A stretch of DNA of 47,880 nt from Luteolibacter sp. Y139. Lineage in GTDB: Bacteria > Verrucomicrobiota > Verrucomicrobiia > Verrucomicrobiales > Akkermansiaceae. Position numbers and translations under genes: made by a program. This document shows positions 9,168 to 17,738 of this stretch, piece after piece (positions within the stretch are counted from its first letter, which is position 1; every line of letters starts with the position of its first letter). The stretch is from the NCBI RefSeq assembly GCF_038066715.1, contig NZ_JBBUKT010000020.1, positions 1 to 47,880 of the forward strand, read 5' to 3'. The notes beneath the pieces were generated by a model that worked only from the letters and a program-made list of their open reading frames with translations, searched no databases and was not told the origin of the DNA.

Positions 9168-11780
9168 ATGGCCCATGATCCCAAAACGCCGGTAGAAACT
9201 CCCATGCCGGAGTCGTTGCGCCGGCAGCTCGAGCAGTTTCGCCGGCAGCTCTGGCGGAACAAGATCGCGGAGGCACTGCTGGCGGGATTATTCGGCCTGG
9301 TTGCTTCATTCCTGGTGGTCTTCGCCCTCGATCGGGTCTGGCAGACCCCGGGGCCGGTGCGGCTCGGGATCTTGCTCGGCGGCACCTCCTTGGCGGCGAT
9401 TTTCGCCCCCCTCTGGCTGCACCGCTGGGTCTGGAAGCACCGCCGCGAAAATCAGCTGGCCCGGCTGATCGCGAAAAAATACCCCGGACTGGGCGACCGC
9501 CTGCTCGGCGTGGTCGAGCTGCAAGGCCAGCACGAGAATTCCGACACCCTCTCCCCCCGCCTGCGTGCCGCTGCCATGGAGCGCGTGGCCGAAGAGGCCG
9601 AACGCCGGAAACTCGACGGAGCCTTGCCATCCTCGCGGAGCAAGACCTGGGGCTTCGCCGCCATGGCCGTCATCGCACTGGCGGTCGGCGGATTCATGCT
9701 CGCACCGAAGGCGGGCTGGAGCTCGCTGAAGCGCTGGCTGATGCCCCTTTCCTCCTCGCCCCGCTACACCTTCACCGCGCTCGAAAACGTGCCCGCCGAG
9801 CTGACGATCCCGCAGGGCGAGGCATTCCGGCTGAGCCTGCAACTCGCCGGCGATTCGGAGTGGACTCCGGAAAGCGGCACCGCTCGCTACGGACGGCAGG
9901 ACCCGGTGACCACCACCCGTCAGGATAGGAGCTACCATTTCGATTTCCCCGCCCAGCAGGACCCCGGCCTCATCAAGGTCGAGATCGGCGATGCGAAGCA
10001 CTCGATCAAGGTGATCCCCACCCTGCGCCCCGCGATCCGCAAGGTCTTCGCCAATGTCACCTACCCGGATTACCTCCAGCTTCCGGGCAAGGAAGTCGAC
10101 TTGGGTTCCGGCGTGCTGACCGCCGTGCAGGGCAGCAAGGTCAGCGTCACCACCGACGCCACTCGCGACTTGAAGTCGGCGACGTATGGTCCCCTCACCC
10201 ATGAGAAAGCGACCGTCGCCGAAGGCGGAGCAATGACCGTGAACGGGACCTCCGCGCAAACCCCGCCGCTGGAAATTGCCACCGAGGGATTCACCGTGCC
10301 GATCGGTTGGACGGACGTCCTCGGCCTCGACGGCCAGGCCGGCTTTGAAGTCCGCATCGACGCACAGCCTGACGAAGCACCCGCCATCTACATCCAGGGC
10401 ATCCCCCGCCAGCACGTGATGCTGCCGGAGGAAACCGTCGATTTCCAAGTGCTCTCCGAGGACGACTTCGGCATCCGCCGCATCGGCCTCGAGTGGCGTG
10501 GCGAGTTCACTCGCGCCACCGATGAAACCCCAGCCTCCGGCGAGATGAAGCTGGTGGATGGCAGCCCCACCAGCGACCGCCTTTCCGGCGATGCCGCGTT
10601 CTCCCCGGCCACCCATAATATCGTGCCGCAGAAGCTGACGCTGCGGGCTTGGTCGGAAGACTATCTGCCGGGCCGGGCGCGCACTTACTCGGAGCCGGTC
10701 ACCTTGTTCGTGCTGACCTTGGACGAGCACGCCCAGATGCTGAAGACCCAGTTCGACCGGAACATCGGCGAGCTGGAAGATCTCGCACGCCGGGAACGCG
10801 ATCTTTTCGAAGAGAACCAGCGCCTGGAGAAACTGGAGGATCCCAAGCTCCAGGAAGACGCCAACAAAAAGCGCCTCGAAGCTCAGCAGGAAGGCGAACG
10901 CCAGCAGACCGAGCGGATGAAGGATCTGGCGGATAAGATGGACAAGCTTTTCAAGGACAGCGCCCGCAACAAGAGCATCGACAAGGAGACGATGAAGAAG
11001 ATGGCGGATGCCATGAAGTCCATGAAGGACCTCGCCCAGAAGGAGATGCCGGAGGTGGAGAAGAAGCTCGGCGACGCACAGGACCAGAAGAATTCGGAAA
11101 AGAAGGCCAAGGAGGACGTCGAAAAGGCCGTCGAGGAGCAGAAGGACGTCCTCAAGAAAATGCAGGACGCCGTCGACAAGGCCAACGACGCCAACGAGCG
11201 CTTTGAGGCCAGCACCTTCATCAATCGCCTGAAGAAAGCCGCCTCGGAGGAAACGGGGGTCGCCACCACGGTGATCGAGCAGTCCTACTACGAGCGCACC
11301 GCCGGCCAGCGGGTCAGCGAGCTGGATCCCGCCGACTCGGGCAAGCTCATGGAGGTGGTTCGCCAGCAATCGAACACCACCTCGGACGTGCGCTGGATTC
11401 AGGAAGACCTCGGCCATTTCCAAGCGCGGACCAACAAGGAAACCTATCGCAAGGTGCTGGACGCGATGATGGAGGCTCGCATCGACATGCAGCTTGAAGA
11501 CGTCCGTCGCGTGCTGGAAACGAACCAGGGCTCGCTCGCCTGGGAAGGTGCCAGCAAGGCCGCAGCCAAGCTCACCGAGTGGGCGAAACTTCTCGAAGGC
11601 GAGAAGGATGACGACGGCGGCGGTGGTGGCGGCGGTGGTGGAGGCGAAGACGCCGATGAAGATTTCGAGTTCATACTGCGCATGATGAAAATGATCCAGC
11701 AGGAGCAGGACATCCGGGCCCGCACCCGGTCCCTGGAAACCCTGCGCCGCTCTTACGAAGGCCAACCCGCCAATCCATGA
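9168..11780 (+). CDS. DUF4175-like membrane coiled-coil protein, operon lead gene
   Basis: 870 residues. A helical hairpin lies near residues 33-85 (ALLAGLFGLVASFLVVFALD, then LGILLGGTSLAAIFAPLWL) and a third helix near 160-180. A beta-rich extracytoplasmic region (about 195-510) follows, with Ig-like blocks, one of which reads DDFGIRRIGLEWRGEF. A long coiled coil occupies about 520-690, and a helical C-terminal domain the rest. Near the C-terminus a run of about ten glycines between acidic clusters forms a flexible linker. The segment ARLIAKKYPGLGDRLLGVVEL aligns with the equivalent region of the minus-strand paralogue at 1-2588. It is the first of six closely packed genes, and the next starts 1 base after its stop codon. 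A structural or tethering role in the envelope is inferred from shape only. Confidence 0.85.
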   Translation: MAHDPKTPVETPMPESLRRQLEQFRRQLWRNKIAEALLAGLFGLVASFLVVFALDRVWQTPGPVRLGILLGGTSLAAIFAPLWLHRWVWKHRRENQLARLIAKKYPGLGDRLLGVVELQGQHENSDTLSPRLRAAAMERVAEEAERRKLDGALPSSRSKTWGFAAMAVIALAVGGFMLAPKAGWSSLKRWLMPLSSSPRYTFTALENVPAELTIPQGEAFRLSLQLAGDSEWTPESGTARYGRQDPVTTTRQDRSYHFDFPAQQDPGLIKVEIGDAKHSIKVIPTLRPAIRKVFANVTYPDYLQLPGKEVDLGSGVLTAVQGSKVSVTTDATRDLKSATYGPLTHEKATVAEGGAMTVNGTSAQTPPLEIATEGFTVPIGWTDVLGLDGQAGFEVRIDAQPDEAPAIYIQGIPRQHVMLPEETVDFQVLSEDDFGIRRIGLEWRGEFTRATDETPASGEMKLVDGSPTSDRLSGDAAFSPATHNIVPQKLTLRAWSEDYLPGRARTYSEPVTLFVLTLDEHAQMLKTQFDRNIGELEDLARRERDLFEENQRLEKLEDPKLQEDANKKRLEAQQEGERQQTERMKDLADKMDKLFKDSARNKSIDKETMKKMADAMKSMKDLAQKEMPEVEKKLGDAQDQKNSEKKAKEDVEKAVEEQKDVLKKMQDAVDKANDANERFEASTFINRLKKAASEETGVATTVIEQSYYERTAGQRVSELDPADSGKLMEVVRQQSNTTSDVRWIQEDLGHFQARTNKETYRKVLDAMMEARIDMQLEDVRRVLETNQGSLAWEGASKAAAKLTEWAKLLEGEKDDDGGGGGGGGGGEDADEDFEFILRMMKMIQQEQDIRARTRSLETLRRSYEGQPANP

Positions 11781-11781
11781 C

Positions 11782-12402
11782 ATGAAAGCCATCACCCTGT
11801 TTCTCGCTCTGCCCGTGCTCGCATTCGCTGAAGAGCCCGAGGCCGATGTCGGCGCCAAGATGGCCGAGCATCAGGAAGGCTCCACCAAGCTTTCCGAACG
11901 CCAGGACGAACTCGCTGCGGACGTCCAGCAGCTCGTCATCGAGCAAACCAACCCCAAGGTGATCGAGTTGTTAGAGAAGGTCGAGGATGCCATGGACGAG
12001 GCGTCCGGATTCTTGCTCGACCGCAATACCGGCGGCGAAACCATCGCTGCCGAAACCGACGTGATCGAACGCATCCACGACGCCGCCAAGGAGAAACAGA
12101 AGTCCGGCGGCCAAGGTGAAGCCAGCGGGGCCATGATGGAGATGATGGAGGAAATGATGGGCAAGGGAAAGCCACAGGAAAAACCCGGTGATCAGCCAGG
12201 CCAGAAGCCCGGCGACCAGGGAGGCGAAGGCATGACCGGCGACTCCCAAAGCGCGAACTCGAAAGACGGCGGAACATCCGGAACCAAGTTCGAGGAACGT
12301 CGCGTTCCCAAGGCCTCGGGAAAAGCGGGAGAAGGAATCCCGCGCGAGTTCCAGGACGCGCTCGATGCCTACAACCGTGACGCCGAGAAACTCGCGAAAT
12401 GA
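11782..12402 (+). CDS. Small exported acidic/Met-rich protein of the six-gene operon
   Basis: 206 residues with a clear signal peptide (MKAITLFLALPVLAFAEEP, cleavage near residue 16). The first 110 residues look helical (LSERQDELAADVQQLVIEQ). A Met-rich stretch (AMMEMMEEMMGKG) leads into a disordered Gly/Pro/Gln/Lys region. The C-terminus is a short conserved-looking helix, REFQDALDAYNRDAEKLA. No known domain is recognised. It starts 1 base after the coiled-coil gene, and its stop overlaps the next start (ATGA), so translation is probably coupled. A periplasmic partner of the neighbouring coiled-coil protein is a guess from context. Confidence 0.75.
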   Translation: MKAITLFLALPVLAFAEEPEADVGAKMAEHQEGSTKLSERQDELAADVQQLVIEQTNPKVIELLEKVEDAMDEASGFLLDRNTGGETIAAETDVIERIHDAAKEKQKSGGQGEASGAMMEMMEEMMGKGKPQEKPGDQPGQKPGDQGGEGMTGDSQSANSKDGGTSGTKFEERRVPKASGKAGEGIPREFQDALDAYNRDAEKLAK

Positions 12403-13382
12403 GATCTATCCTCTCCCTCCTTCTCTTCGCCACCGCCTTGCCACTGGCAGCGCAGGATCTGCCGCGCCGTCCCGATGATCCGATCCCGCCCCAGGTGGAC
12501 GCGATGTATGAGCGCGGCCTCGCCTACCTCGGAAAAACCCAGAACGCCCGCGGCTCGTGGGACGATAGCATGGGCGGCGAACCCGGTGTCGTGGCACTCT
12601 GCGTGGTCTCCTTCCTCGCCCACGGCGAGGACCCGAATCACGGCCCCTACGCGAAGAATATTTCCAAGGGCATCGACTACCTGCTCTCACAGCAGAATTC
12701 GACCAACGGCTACATCGGGAACAGCATGTACAACCATGGCTTCTCGACGCTCGCGCTCGCCGAAGCCTACGGCTGCGTCGACAACCCGAAGATCGCCCCC
12801 GCCCTGCAGAAATGCGTGGAGCTGATCCTCAGCGCCCAGAAGCGCAACAACTCGAAGGCCTGGCGCTACACCCCGGACAGCACCGATGCCGACACCACCG
12901 TCTCCGGTTGCCAGCTCGTCGCTCTCTACGCCGCGCGAAACGCCGGCCTGCCGGTGCCGGACGATGCGTTGAAAAACGGCCTCGCCTACATGGCACGCTG
13001 CCGCGGCAGTGACGGTGGCTACGGCTACACCTCCGCCGGCGGACCGAAGCCCACGCTCACCGCGATCGGCGTGCTCTGCCTCTCGCTTGCGAAGGACAAG
13101 GAAGGCAAGGGCTACCAGGCCTCCGTCGAATACCTTCGTAAAAACCTCAACTTCCGCGATCGGCACTATCCATATTACTTTGAGTATTACATGTCGCAGG
13201 CGCTCTTCCATGCCGAGCCGGATACTTGGAACGACTGGAACGCCCGCAACATCCGCTACCTCGCCACCATTCAGTCGAGGGATGGCTCGTGGCCGGGAAA
13301 CAAGGGCCAGTCCTTCAACACCGCCGGAGCCCTCCTGTCGCTCGCTCTAAACTATCGGTTCCTGCCGATCTACGAAAAATGA
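12399..13382 (+). CDS. Exported squalene-cyclase/prenyltransferase-repeat protein
   Basis: 327 residues with a signal peptide (MRSILSLLLFATALPLAAQ). The rest is an alpha-toroid of QW-like repeats: TQNARGSWDDS, GSDGGYGYTSAGG and IQSRDGSWPGN, with helix pairs between them. The cyclase DxDD protonation motif is not intact; the corresponding stretch reads DSTDADTTVSG. Terpene cyclization is therefore unlikely, and the fold probably binds a ligand or protein. Similar exported toroids occur beside VWA/MoxR clusters in planctomycetes and verrucomicrobia. The start overlaps the previous gene by 4 bases, and its TGA overlaps the next ATG (ATGA), showing tight translational coupling on both sides. Confidence 0.88.
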   Translation: MRSILSLLLFATALPLAAQDLPRRPDDPIPPQVDAMYERGLAYLGKTQNARGSWDDSMGGEPGVVALCVVSFLAHGEDPNHGPYAKNISKGIDYLLSQQNSTNGYIGNSMYNHGFSTLALAEAYGCVDNPKIAPALQKCVELILSAQKRNNSKAWRYTPDSTDADTTVSGCQLVALYAARNAGLPVPDDALKNGLAYMARCRGSDGGYGYTSAGGPKPTLTAIGVLCLSLAKDKEGKGYQASVEYLRKNLNFRDRHYPYYFEYYMSQALFHAEPDTWNDWNARNIRYLATIQSRDGSWPGNKGQSFNTAGALLSLALNYRFLPIYEK

Positions 13383-14938
13383 TCCGACCGCTCGCCATCG
13401 CCATCCTGCTCGCCGCACCACTGGCCGCCGATGAAGCCAAGTCCGCCACGGACCTGCTGCGCTTCGCCAACGGCAACCAGATCGACGGTCGGTTCGCTGG
13501 CATGGACTCGACCGGTGTCATCACGTGGACGCGGCCGGATGTAGCGACGCCAATGCCTTTCCAGCGCGACAAGATCCGCCAGATCGTGCTGCGGAATGCC
13601 CACCCGCTGTCCGCGATGGCGGACCCGTGCCACGTCACCCTCGTCAATGGCGACCGCATCCCGGGAAAGGTCGTCGCGACCGACGCCGATAACGTGACCA
13701 TTGAAACCACCGCGGCCGGCACCATGACGCTGCCCCGCGACGCGGTCTCGGTGATCGCTCCCAATCCCTTCGGCGGTCGCCTCCTCTATGCCGGGCCTTT
13801 CGATGACAAGGGCTGGAACATCGTGCGCTCCGAGACTCCCGCTCCGGAACCGGATCCCTTCGCGGGAAATATCCGCGCACCGCTGACCCTCAAGCAGGAC
13901 GAAGGCGACTCCGACAAGCCGGCGTGGGTCCATACCGGCGCCTCGTGGTATTCGCGCGGCGGCGGCACGGATGCGATCACGCTGGATGCCGGCCTGCCGG
14001 ATCGCGCGCTGATCCGCTTCAAGCTCGCCTGGCGCAGCCGCCCGAGCATTTCGGTGGCATTCCACTCCGATCTCCAGCACCCCGAAGTGAAGGAAAAGAA
14101 GGGAGACGCGGAAGCAGAGCAGCCGCGGCTGAACTTCGGCAGCATGCAAAACCTCGCCCGGCTCTTCGGCACCGGCTACGTGATGAATTTCCAATCCGGC
14201 TACGTGCACTTGCAGCGCACGTGGTTCAATGACGAGGGCCAGCCACAGGCCGAGCGCGTGCGCGTCGGCAGCACCTCCGTGCGCTTGCCGGATACCGGCG
14301 AGGCGGTCTTTGAAATCCGCTGCGATCGCCAGCAAGGCACCATCACCGTCCACATCGACGGCGAATTCGCCGTGCAGTGGGACACCACCGATGAAAACGC
14401 TTCCGGCCGTGCCGGCGACGATGGCAAGCCGCGCCGCCCCGTCACCTACCAGGCTCCAGGCGGTGGACTCGGCTTCATCGTCCAGGGAAACACCGCCCCG
14501 GTCCGCATCTCCGACATCATCGTGGCCGAATGGAACGGCCTCACCGACTCTGCCCGCAGCATGGAGAGCGACCACCGCGACATCGCCCTGCTTTCAAATG
14601 GCACCGACCGCTTCTCCGGAAAGGTGCTCGGCATCCGCGGCGGCATGGTGGAAATGGAGGCCAGCTACGGCCCCCTCAAGGTGCCGATGAATGAAGTCGC
14701 CGAGATCCACTTCGCCCGCGACCATCGGCGCAAGACCAGTGAAGCCCCCGCCTCCGAAATCGCCGTCCACCTGCAACCCGTCGGCCGGATCAGCGGCACA
14801 CCGCTTGCATCTTCCAATGGGCGCATCCAGCTTGAGTCCACGCTCGCTGGCAAAATCGACCTCGATCTCTCCCCTGCCGTCATCCTCGAGTTCCAGTCGG
14901 GCGGCGGCTTCCTCGACGAGTGGGATGACGAACCGTGA
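13379..14938 (+). CDS. Exported beta-domain/LamG-like protein, paralogue 1 of 3
   Basis: 519 residues from ATG 13379, which overlaps the preceding stop codon. A longer in-frame start at 13226 would lie inside the previous gene and is rejected. The signal peptide is MIRPLAIAILLAAPLAADE. Two small beta-barrel-like repeats follow, each built as [ND]G-x-x-[IL]-x-G-(about 25)-P-x-x-x-[IV]: LRFANGNQIDGRF and VTLVNGDRIPGKV. A concanavalin-like (LamG or DUF1080-like) domain covers about residues 140-385, and a third repeat follows (LSNGTDRFSGKVLGI). The same order is found in the next two genes, so the three arose by tandem duplication. No catalytic residues are evident. A binding or surface role is inferred. 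Confidence 0.8.
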   Translation: MIRPLAIAILLAAPLAADEAKSATDLLRFANGNQIDGRFAGMDSTGVITWTRPDVATPMPFQRDKIRQIVLRNAHPLSAMADPCHVTLVNGDRIPGKVVATDADNVTIETTAAGTMTLPRDAVSVIAPNPFGGRLLYAGPFDDKGWNIVRSETPAPEPDPFAGNIRAPLTLKQDEGDSDKPAWVHTGASWYSRGGGTDAITLDAGLPDRALIRFKLAWRSRPSISVAFHSDLQHPEVKEKKGDAEAEQPRLNFGSMQNLARLFGTGYVMNFQSGYVHLQRTWFNDEGQPQAERVRVGSTSVRLPDTGEAVFEIRCDRQQGTITVHIDGEFAVQWDTTDENASGRAGDDGKPRRPVTYQAPGGGLGFIVQGNTAPVRISDIIVAEWNGLTDSARSMESDHRDIALLSNGTDRFSGKVLGIRGGMVEMEASYGPLKVPMNEVAEIHFARDHRRKTSEAPASEIAVHLQPVGRISGTPLASSNGRIQLESTLAGKIDLDLSPAVILEFQSGGGFLDEWDDEP

Positions 14939-14953
14939 CTACCTCCTTTCCCC

Positions 14954-16324
14954 GTGATCCGCTCCTCGTCCATTCTCGCGCTCCTGCTCCTGCCCGCCGT
15001 TGCGGATGAGGTCATCCTTTCCGATAGCTCGCGCTTGCTCGGCACCGTCACCGCGCTCGCCGACACGGGCCAGGTGCTTCTCCAGAGCGATCTCGCCTTC
15101 GAGCCCTTCCAAGTTCGCGCCGATCACCTGCAAAGGGTCGTCTTCGCTCCCGGCACCGAAAAGGAAGACCAGCACGATTGCATGGTCACCCTCGTCAATG
15201 GCGACCAATTCCCCGCCGATCTCAGCGCCATCGATGAAGGAACGGTCACCGTCCACACCGACTTCGGCGGCGACATCCGCATCCCGCGTGAATCCATCGG
15301 CACCGTCCAACTCGGCGTGCGCCCGCGCAAGACGATCTATCGTGGACCCGACAGCGACGCCGGCTGGACCATCAAGAATGGCTGGCGCTACGATTCGCGC
15401 CGCTTCTCCGCGGACAGCAATGGCACCATCGCCCGCGAGTTCGACATACCCGGCTCCTTCGCCCTGAAATTCCGCCTCACCTGGCGGAATACCCCGAACA
15501 TCCAGGCCTACTTCGCCTGCGAGAATTTCGACACCACCGCCAAGGCGAACCGCTACTTCATCCAGCTCAATAACGCCGGCTTCGAACTGAAGCGTCAGGA
15601 CGCCACCGGCAACGGCGGCTTCTACTCGATGGCTTCACTCTCCAACGAGTCGGTGAACTTCGAGAAGTCCGCGCTCGAAATCGAGTTGTTGGTGGATCGC
15701 CACCTCGGAGAAGTCCACGTCCTCTTCGATGGCGAGGAAGTCGGGCACTATCGCGATCCCGCGAAGTCCGTCCCGAATGGCCAGGGCGTCATGTTCCGCA
15801 GTAACATCGCCGAGAATGACGTGCAGACCGTCTCGCGGATCGAAGTGCGCGAGTGGGATCCGTCTGCCGCTCTCCACGGCAAGGAAGAGCGGGGCGATGT
15901 GGCCCGTGACGTCGTCATCACCCGCAGCTCCGACCGCGGCACCGGCAAGATTCTCTCGATGAAGCCCGCGGCCGAGGGCGGAACCCTTGTCTACAAGGGC
16001 CCGCACCATCCGGAGCCGGTGGAGCTCCCGCTTTCGGAGATCTCCACCATGTTCTTCGCGCGACCAGCCGCTCCCGGAGGAGCTGACACTCCCGAAGGAG
16101 CTGAAGCTCCCGCGCCCCCACCCGCCCCGCCTCTGACCCTCGGGCTCCGCGGCCGCGGCTCGCTGGCTGTGAGCGGCTGTGCATTCAATGGCGAACAAAT
16201 CGTGGCGAAACACCCCTTGCTCGGCGATCTTTCGATACGCCGTGACGCCGTGGCGAGCTTGCAGCGCAAGAACGAGAAGCCACAGCACGTCGAGGAGCCA
16301 GCGGAAGAACCGGAGGACGAATAA
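14954..16324 (+). CDS. Exported beta-domain/LamG-like protein, paralogue 2 of 3
   Basis: 456 residues from a GTG start at 14954, chosen because it gives a signal peptide directly (MIRSSSILALLLLPAVADE). Layout as in its neighbours: repeat 1 (LSDSSRLLGTVTAL), repeat 2 (VTLVNGDQFPADLSAI), a concanavalin-like domain at about 120-310 (FALKFRLTWRNTPNIQAYF), and a C-terminal repeat region. A Pro/Ala-rich linker (about residues 380-398) precedes the last beta segment, and the protein ends in an acidic tail. Divergence from paralogues 1 and 3 is high except in the LVNGD and TWRN-type motifs, so the duplication is old. The gap to the previous gene is 15 bases. Confidence 0.78.
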   Translation: MIRSSSILALLLLPAVADEVILSDSSRLLGTVTALADTGQVLLQSDLAFEPFQVRADHLQRVVFAPGTEKEDQHDCMVTLVNGDQFPADLSAIDEGTVTVHTDFGGDIRIPRESIGTVQLGVRPRKTIYRGPDSDAGWTIKNGWRYDSRRFSADSNGTIAREFDIPGSFALKFRLTWRNTPNIQAYFACENFDTTAKANRYFIQLNNAGFELKRQDATGNGGFYSMASLSNESVNFEKSALEIELLVDRHLGEVHVLFDGEEVGHYRDPAKSVPNGQGVMFRSNIAENDVQTVSRIEVREWDPSAALHGKEERGDVARDVVITRSSDRGTGKILSMKPAAEGGTLVYKGPHHPEPVELPLSEISTMFFARPAAPGGADTPEGAEAPAPPPAPPLTLGLRGRGSLAVSGCAFNGEQIVAKHPLLGDLSIRRDAVASLQRKNEKPQHVEEPAEEPEDE

Positions 16325-16328
16325 CGCC

Positions 16329-17729
16329 ATGAAGACCACTCCCGCATTGCTGCTGTTTCTGGCCGCTTGCCTTCCGGTTCTGGCTCAGGAAACGGAAATC
16401 CTCTGTGTCGATGGCAGCCGCATCCGCGGCTCTTTGCTCGGCGTCGAAACGGATCGCCTTCAATTTGAGGCCTCCTTCCTCGCCGCGCCCGTGCCACTCC
16501 GCCTTTCAAAGGTGCTGGAAGTCAGCCTCCCCGTCCATCGCGGCGAGGCGAAGGGCGACCACGTCGCTACCGTCACCCTCGCGAATGGCGACGTGCTGCG
16601 CGGCGAACTCACCGGCATCGACAAGGACGTCATCAAGCTCCGCACCTGGTACGCCGGCGAACTCACCTTCCGCCGCTCCATGGTGGACAATCTTGAAATC
16701 CAGGATCGCCCGGATCTCATCTACAGCGGCCCGGATGGCCTCGATGGCTGGACCCAGAGCGAGCCGGGCACATGGACCTTCGAGCACGGTTGGCTGCGTG
16801 CCAAGGGAGCCGGCAGCATCGCACGGAAATTCGATCTCCCTGCCAAGGCACGCTTCGCCTTCGACCTGTCCTGGCGGTCCAATCCCCGCTTCAACTTCCT
16901 GTTCTTTTCCGATGACGTCACCAACGCGCATCCCGAGAACGCCTACGAGCTGATCATCCAGGGAGGCCGCTACGTGCAGCTTCACAAGCGCTGGTCCAAG
17001 GATGGCAAGTCCGGCAGCAATACCCTTGGCAATTTCGCCAACGTTCCCGAACTCGTGAACAAGGAGCGCTGCCGCGTCGAAATCCTCGTCGATCGCAAGA
17101 CCGGCCTGATTCGCATGCTCGTCAACGGCCGCGTGGTCCAAGACTGGACCGATCCCGACCCCGAGGCCGGCCAGCACGGCGGCGGCATGCACTTCAGCAC
17201 TCAGGACAATGTCCAGCTCCGCGTCTCGCGCATCGAGGTCACCTCGTGGGATGGCGTGCTCGAAGGCAAGGCTCCCGACCAGGACGAAGGCTTCATGGAC
17301 GAGGACGATACGCCTCAGCCTGAGAATGATGCTCCCGTCGATCCCACCCGCATTCGCCTCCGGAACAACGACCAGATCGCCGGCGAAATGCTCGGCATTG
17401 AGAACGGCAAGGTGAAGCTCAAGACGGCCTTCGGCGACGTGAATCTTCCCGTCTCGCGCCTCCGCACCTTTGTCCTCCACACCAAGGAGCAGCGCGAGAA
17501 TCCCGAAATCTATCAGATGCCCATTCGCCGGAACGGCGATGTCCGCGCCTGGTTCCCGGACGGCTCCTGCGTGACCTTCCGCTTGCTCGAAGCCGCAGGC
17601 GGGAAGCTCGGCGGCGACTCACAGACCTTCGGCAAGGCAAGCTTCGAGCAAAAAGCCTTCGCCCGCATCGAGTTCAATCTCTACGAACCCGAACACGACG
17701 AACTCCGCAACCGCGGCGACGCCTGGTGA
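16329..17729 (+). CDS. Exported beta-domain/LamG-like protein, paralogue 3 of 3
   Basis: 466 residues from ATG 16329, which lies 4 bases after the previous stop and gives a signal peptide (MKTTPALLLFLAACLPVLAQE). Repeat 1 is LCVDGSRIRGSLLGV and repeat 2 is VTLANGDVLRGELTGI. The concanavalin-like domain (about 130-310) contains DLSWRSNPRFNFLFFSDD and LVDRKTGLIRMLVNGRVV, which parallel LAWRSRPSISVAFHSD and LTWRNTPNIQAYFAC in the other two. An acidic linker precedes repeat 3 (IRLRNNDQIAGEMLGIENG). A Cys near residue 14 inside the signal peptide is unlikely to be a lipobox. This is the last gene of the operon; the next gene is convergent and its stop codon is 9 bases away. Confidence 0.8.
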   Translation: MKTTPALLLFLAACLPVLAQETEILCVDGSRIRGSLLGVETDRLQFEASFLAAPVPLRLSKVLEVSLPVHRGEAKGDHVATVTLANGDVLRGELTGIDKDVIKLRTWYAGELTFRRSMVDNLEIQDRPDLIYSGPDGLDGWTQSEPGTWTFEHGWLRAKGAGSIARKFDLPAKARFAFDLSWRSNPRFNFLFFSDDVTNAHPENAYELIIQGGRYVQLHKRWSKDGKSGSNTLGNFANVPELVNKERCRVEILVDRKTGLIRMLVNGRVVQDWTDPDPEAGQHGGGMHFSTQDNVQLRVSRIEVTSWDGVLEGKAPDQDEGFMDEDDTPQPENDAPVDPTRIRLRNNDQIAGEMLGIENGKVKLKTAFGDVNLPVSRLRTFVLHTKEQRENPEIYQMPIRRNGDVRAWFPDGSCVTFRLLEAAGGKLGGDSQTFGKASFEQKAFARIEFNLYEPEHDELRNRGDAW

Positions 17730-17738
17730 TCCGGGCTC

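Noticed and set aside
9306..11858. 850-codon minus-strand frame opposite the coiled-coil gene
   Set aside because: His/Leu/Gly-rich shadow without a start context; the plus strand has clear helices, coiled coil and operon spacing.
12399..13382. Squalene-hopene cyclase
   Set aside because: Signal peptide, half the usual length and no DxDD motif; only the toroid fold is shared.
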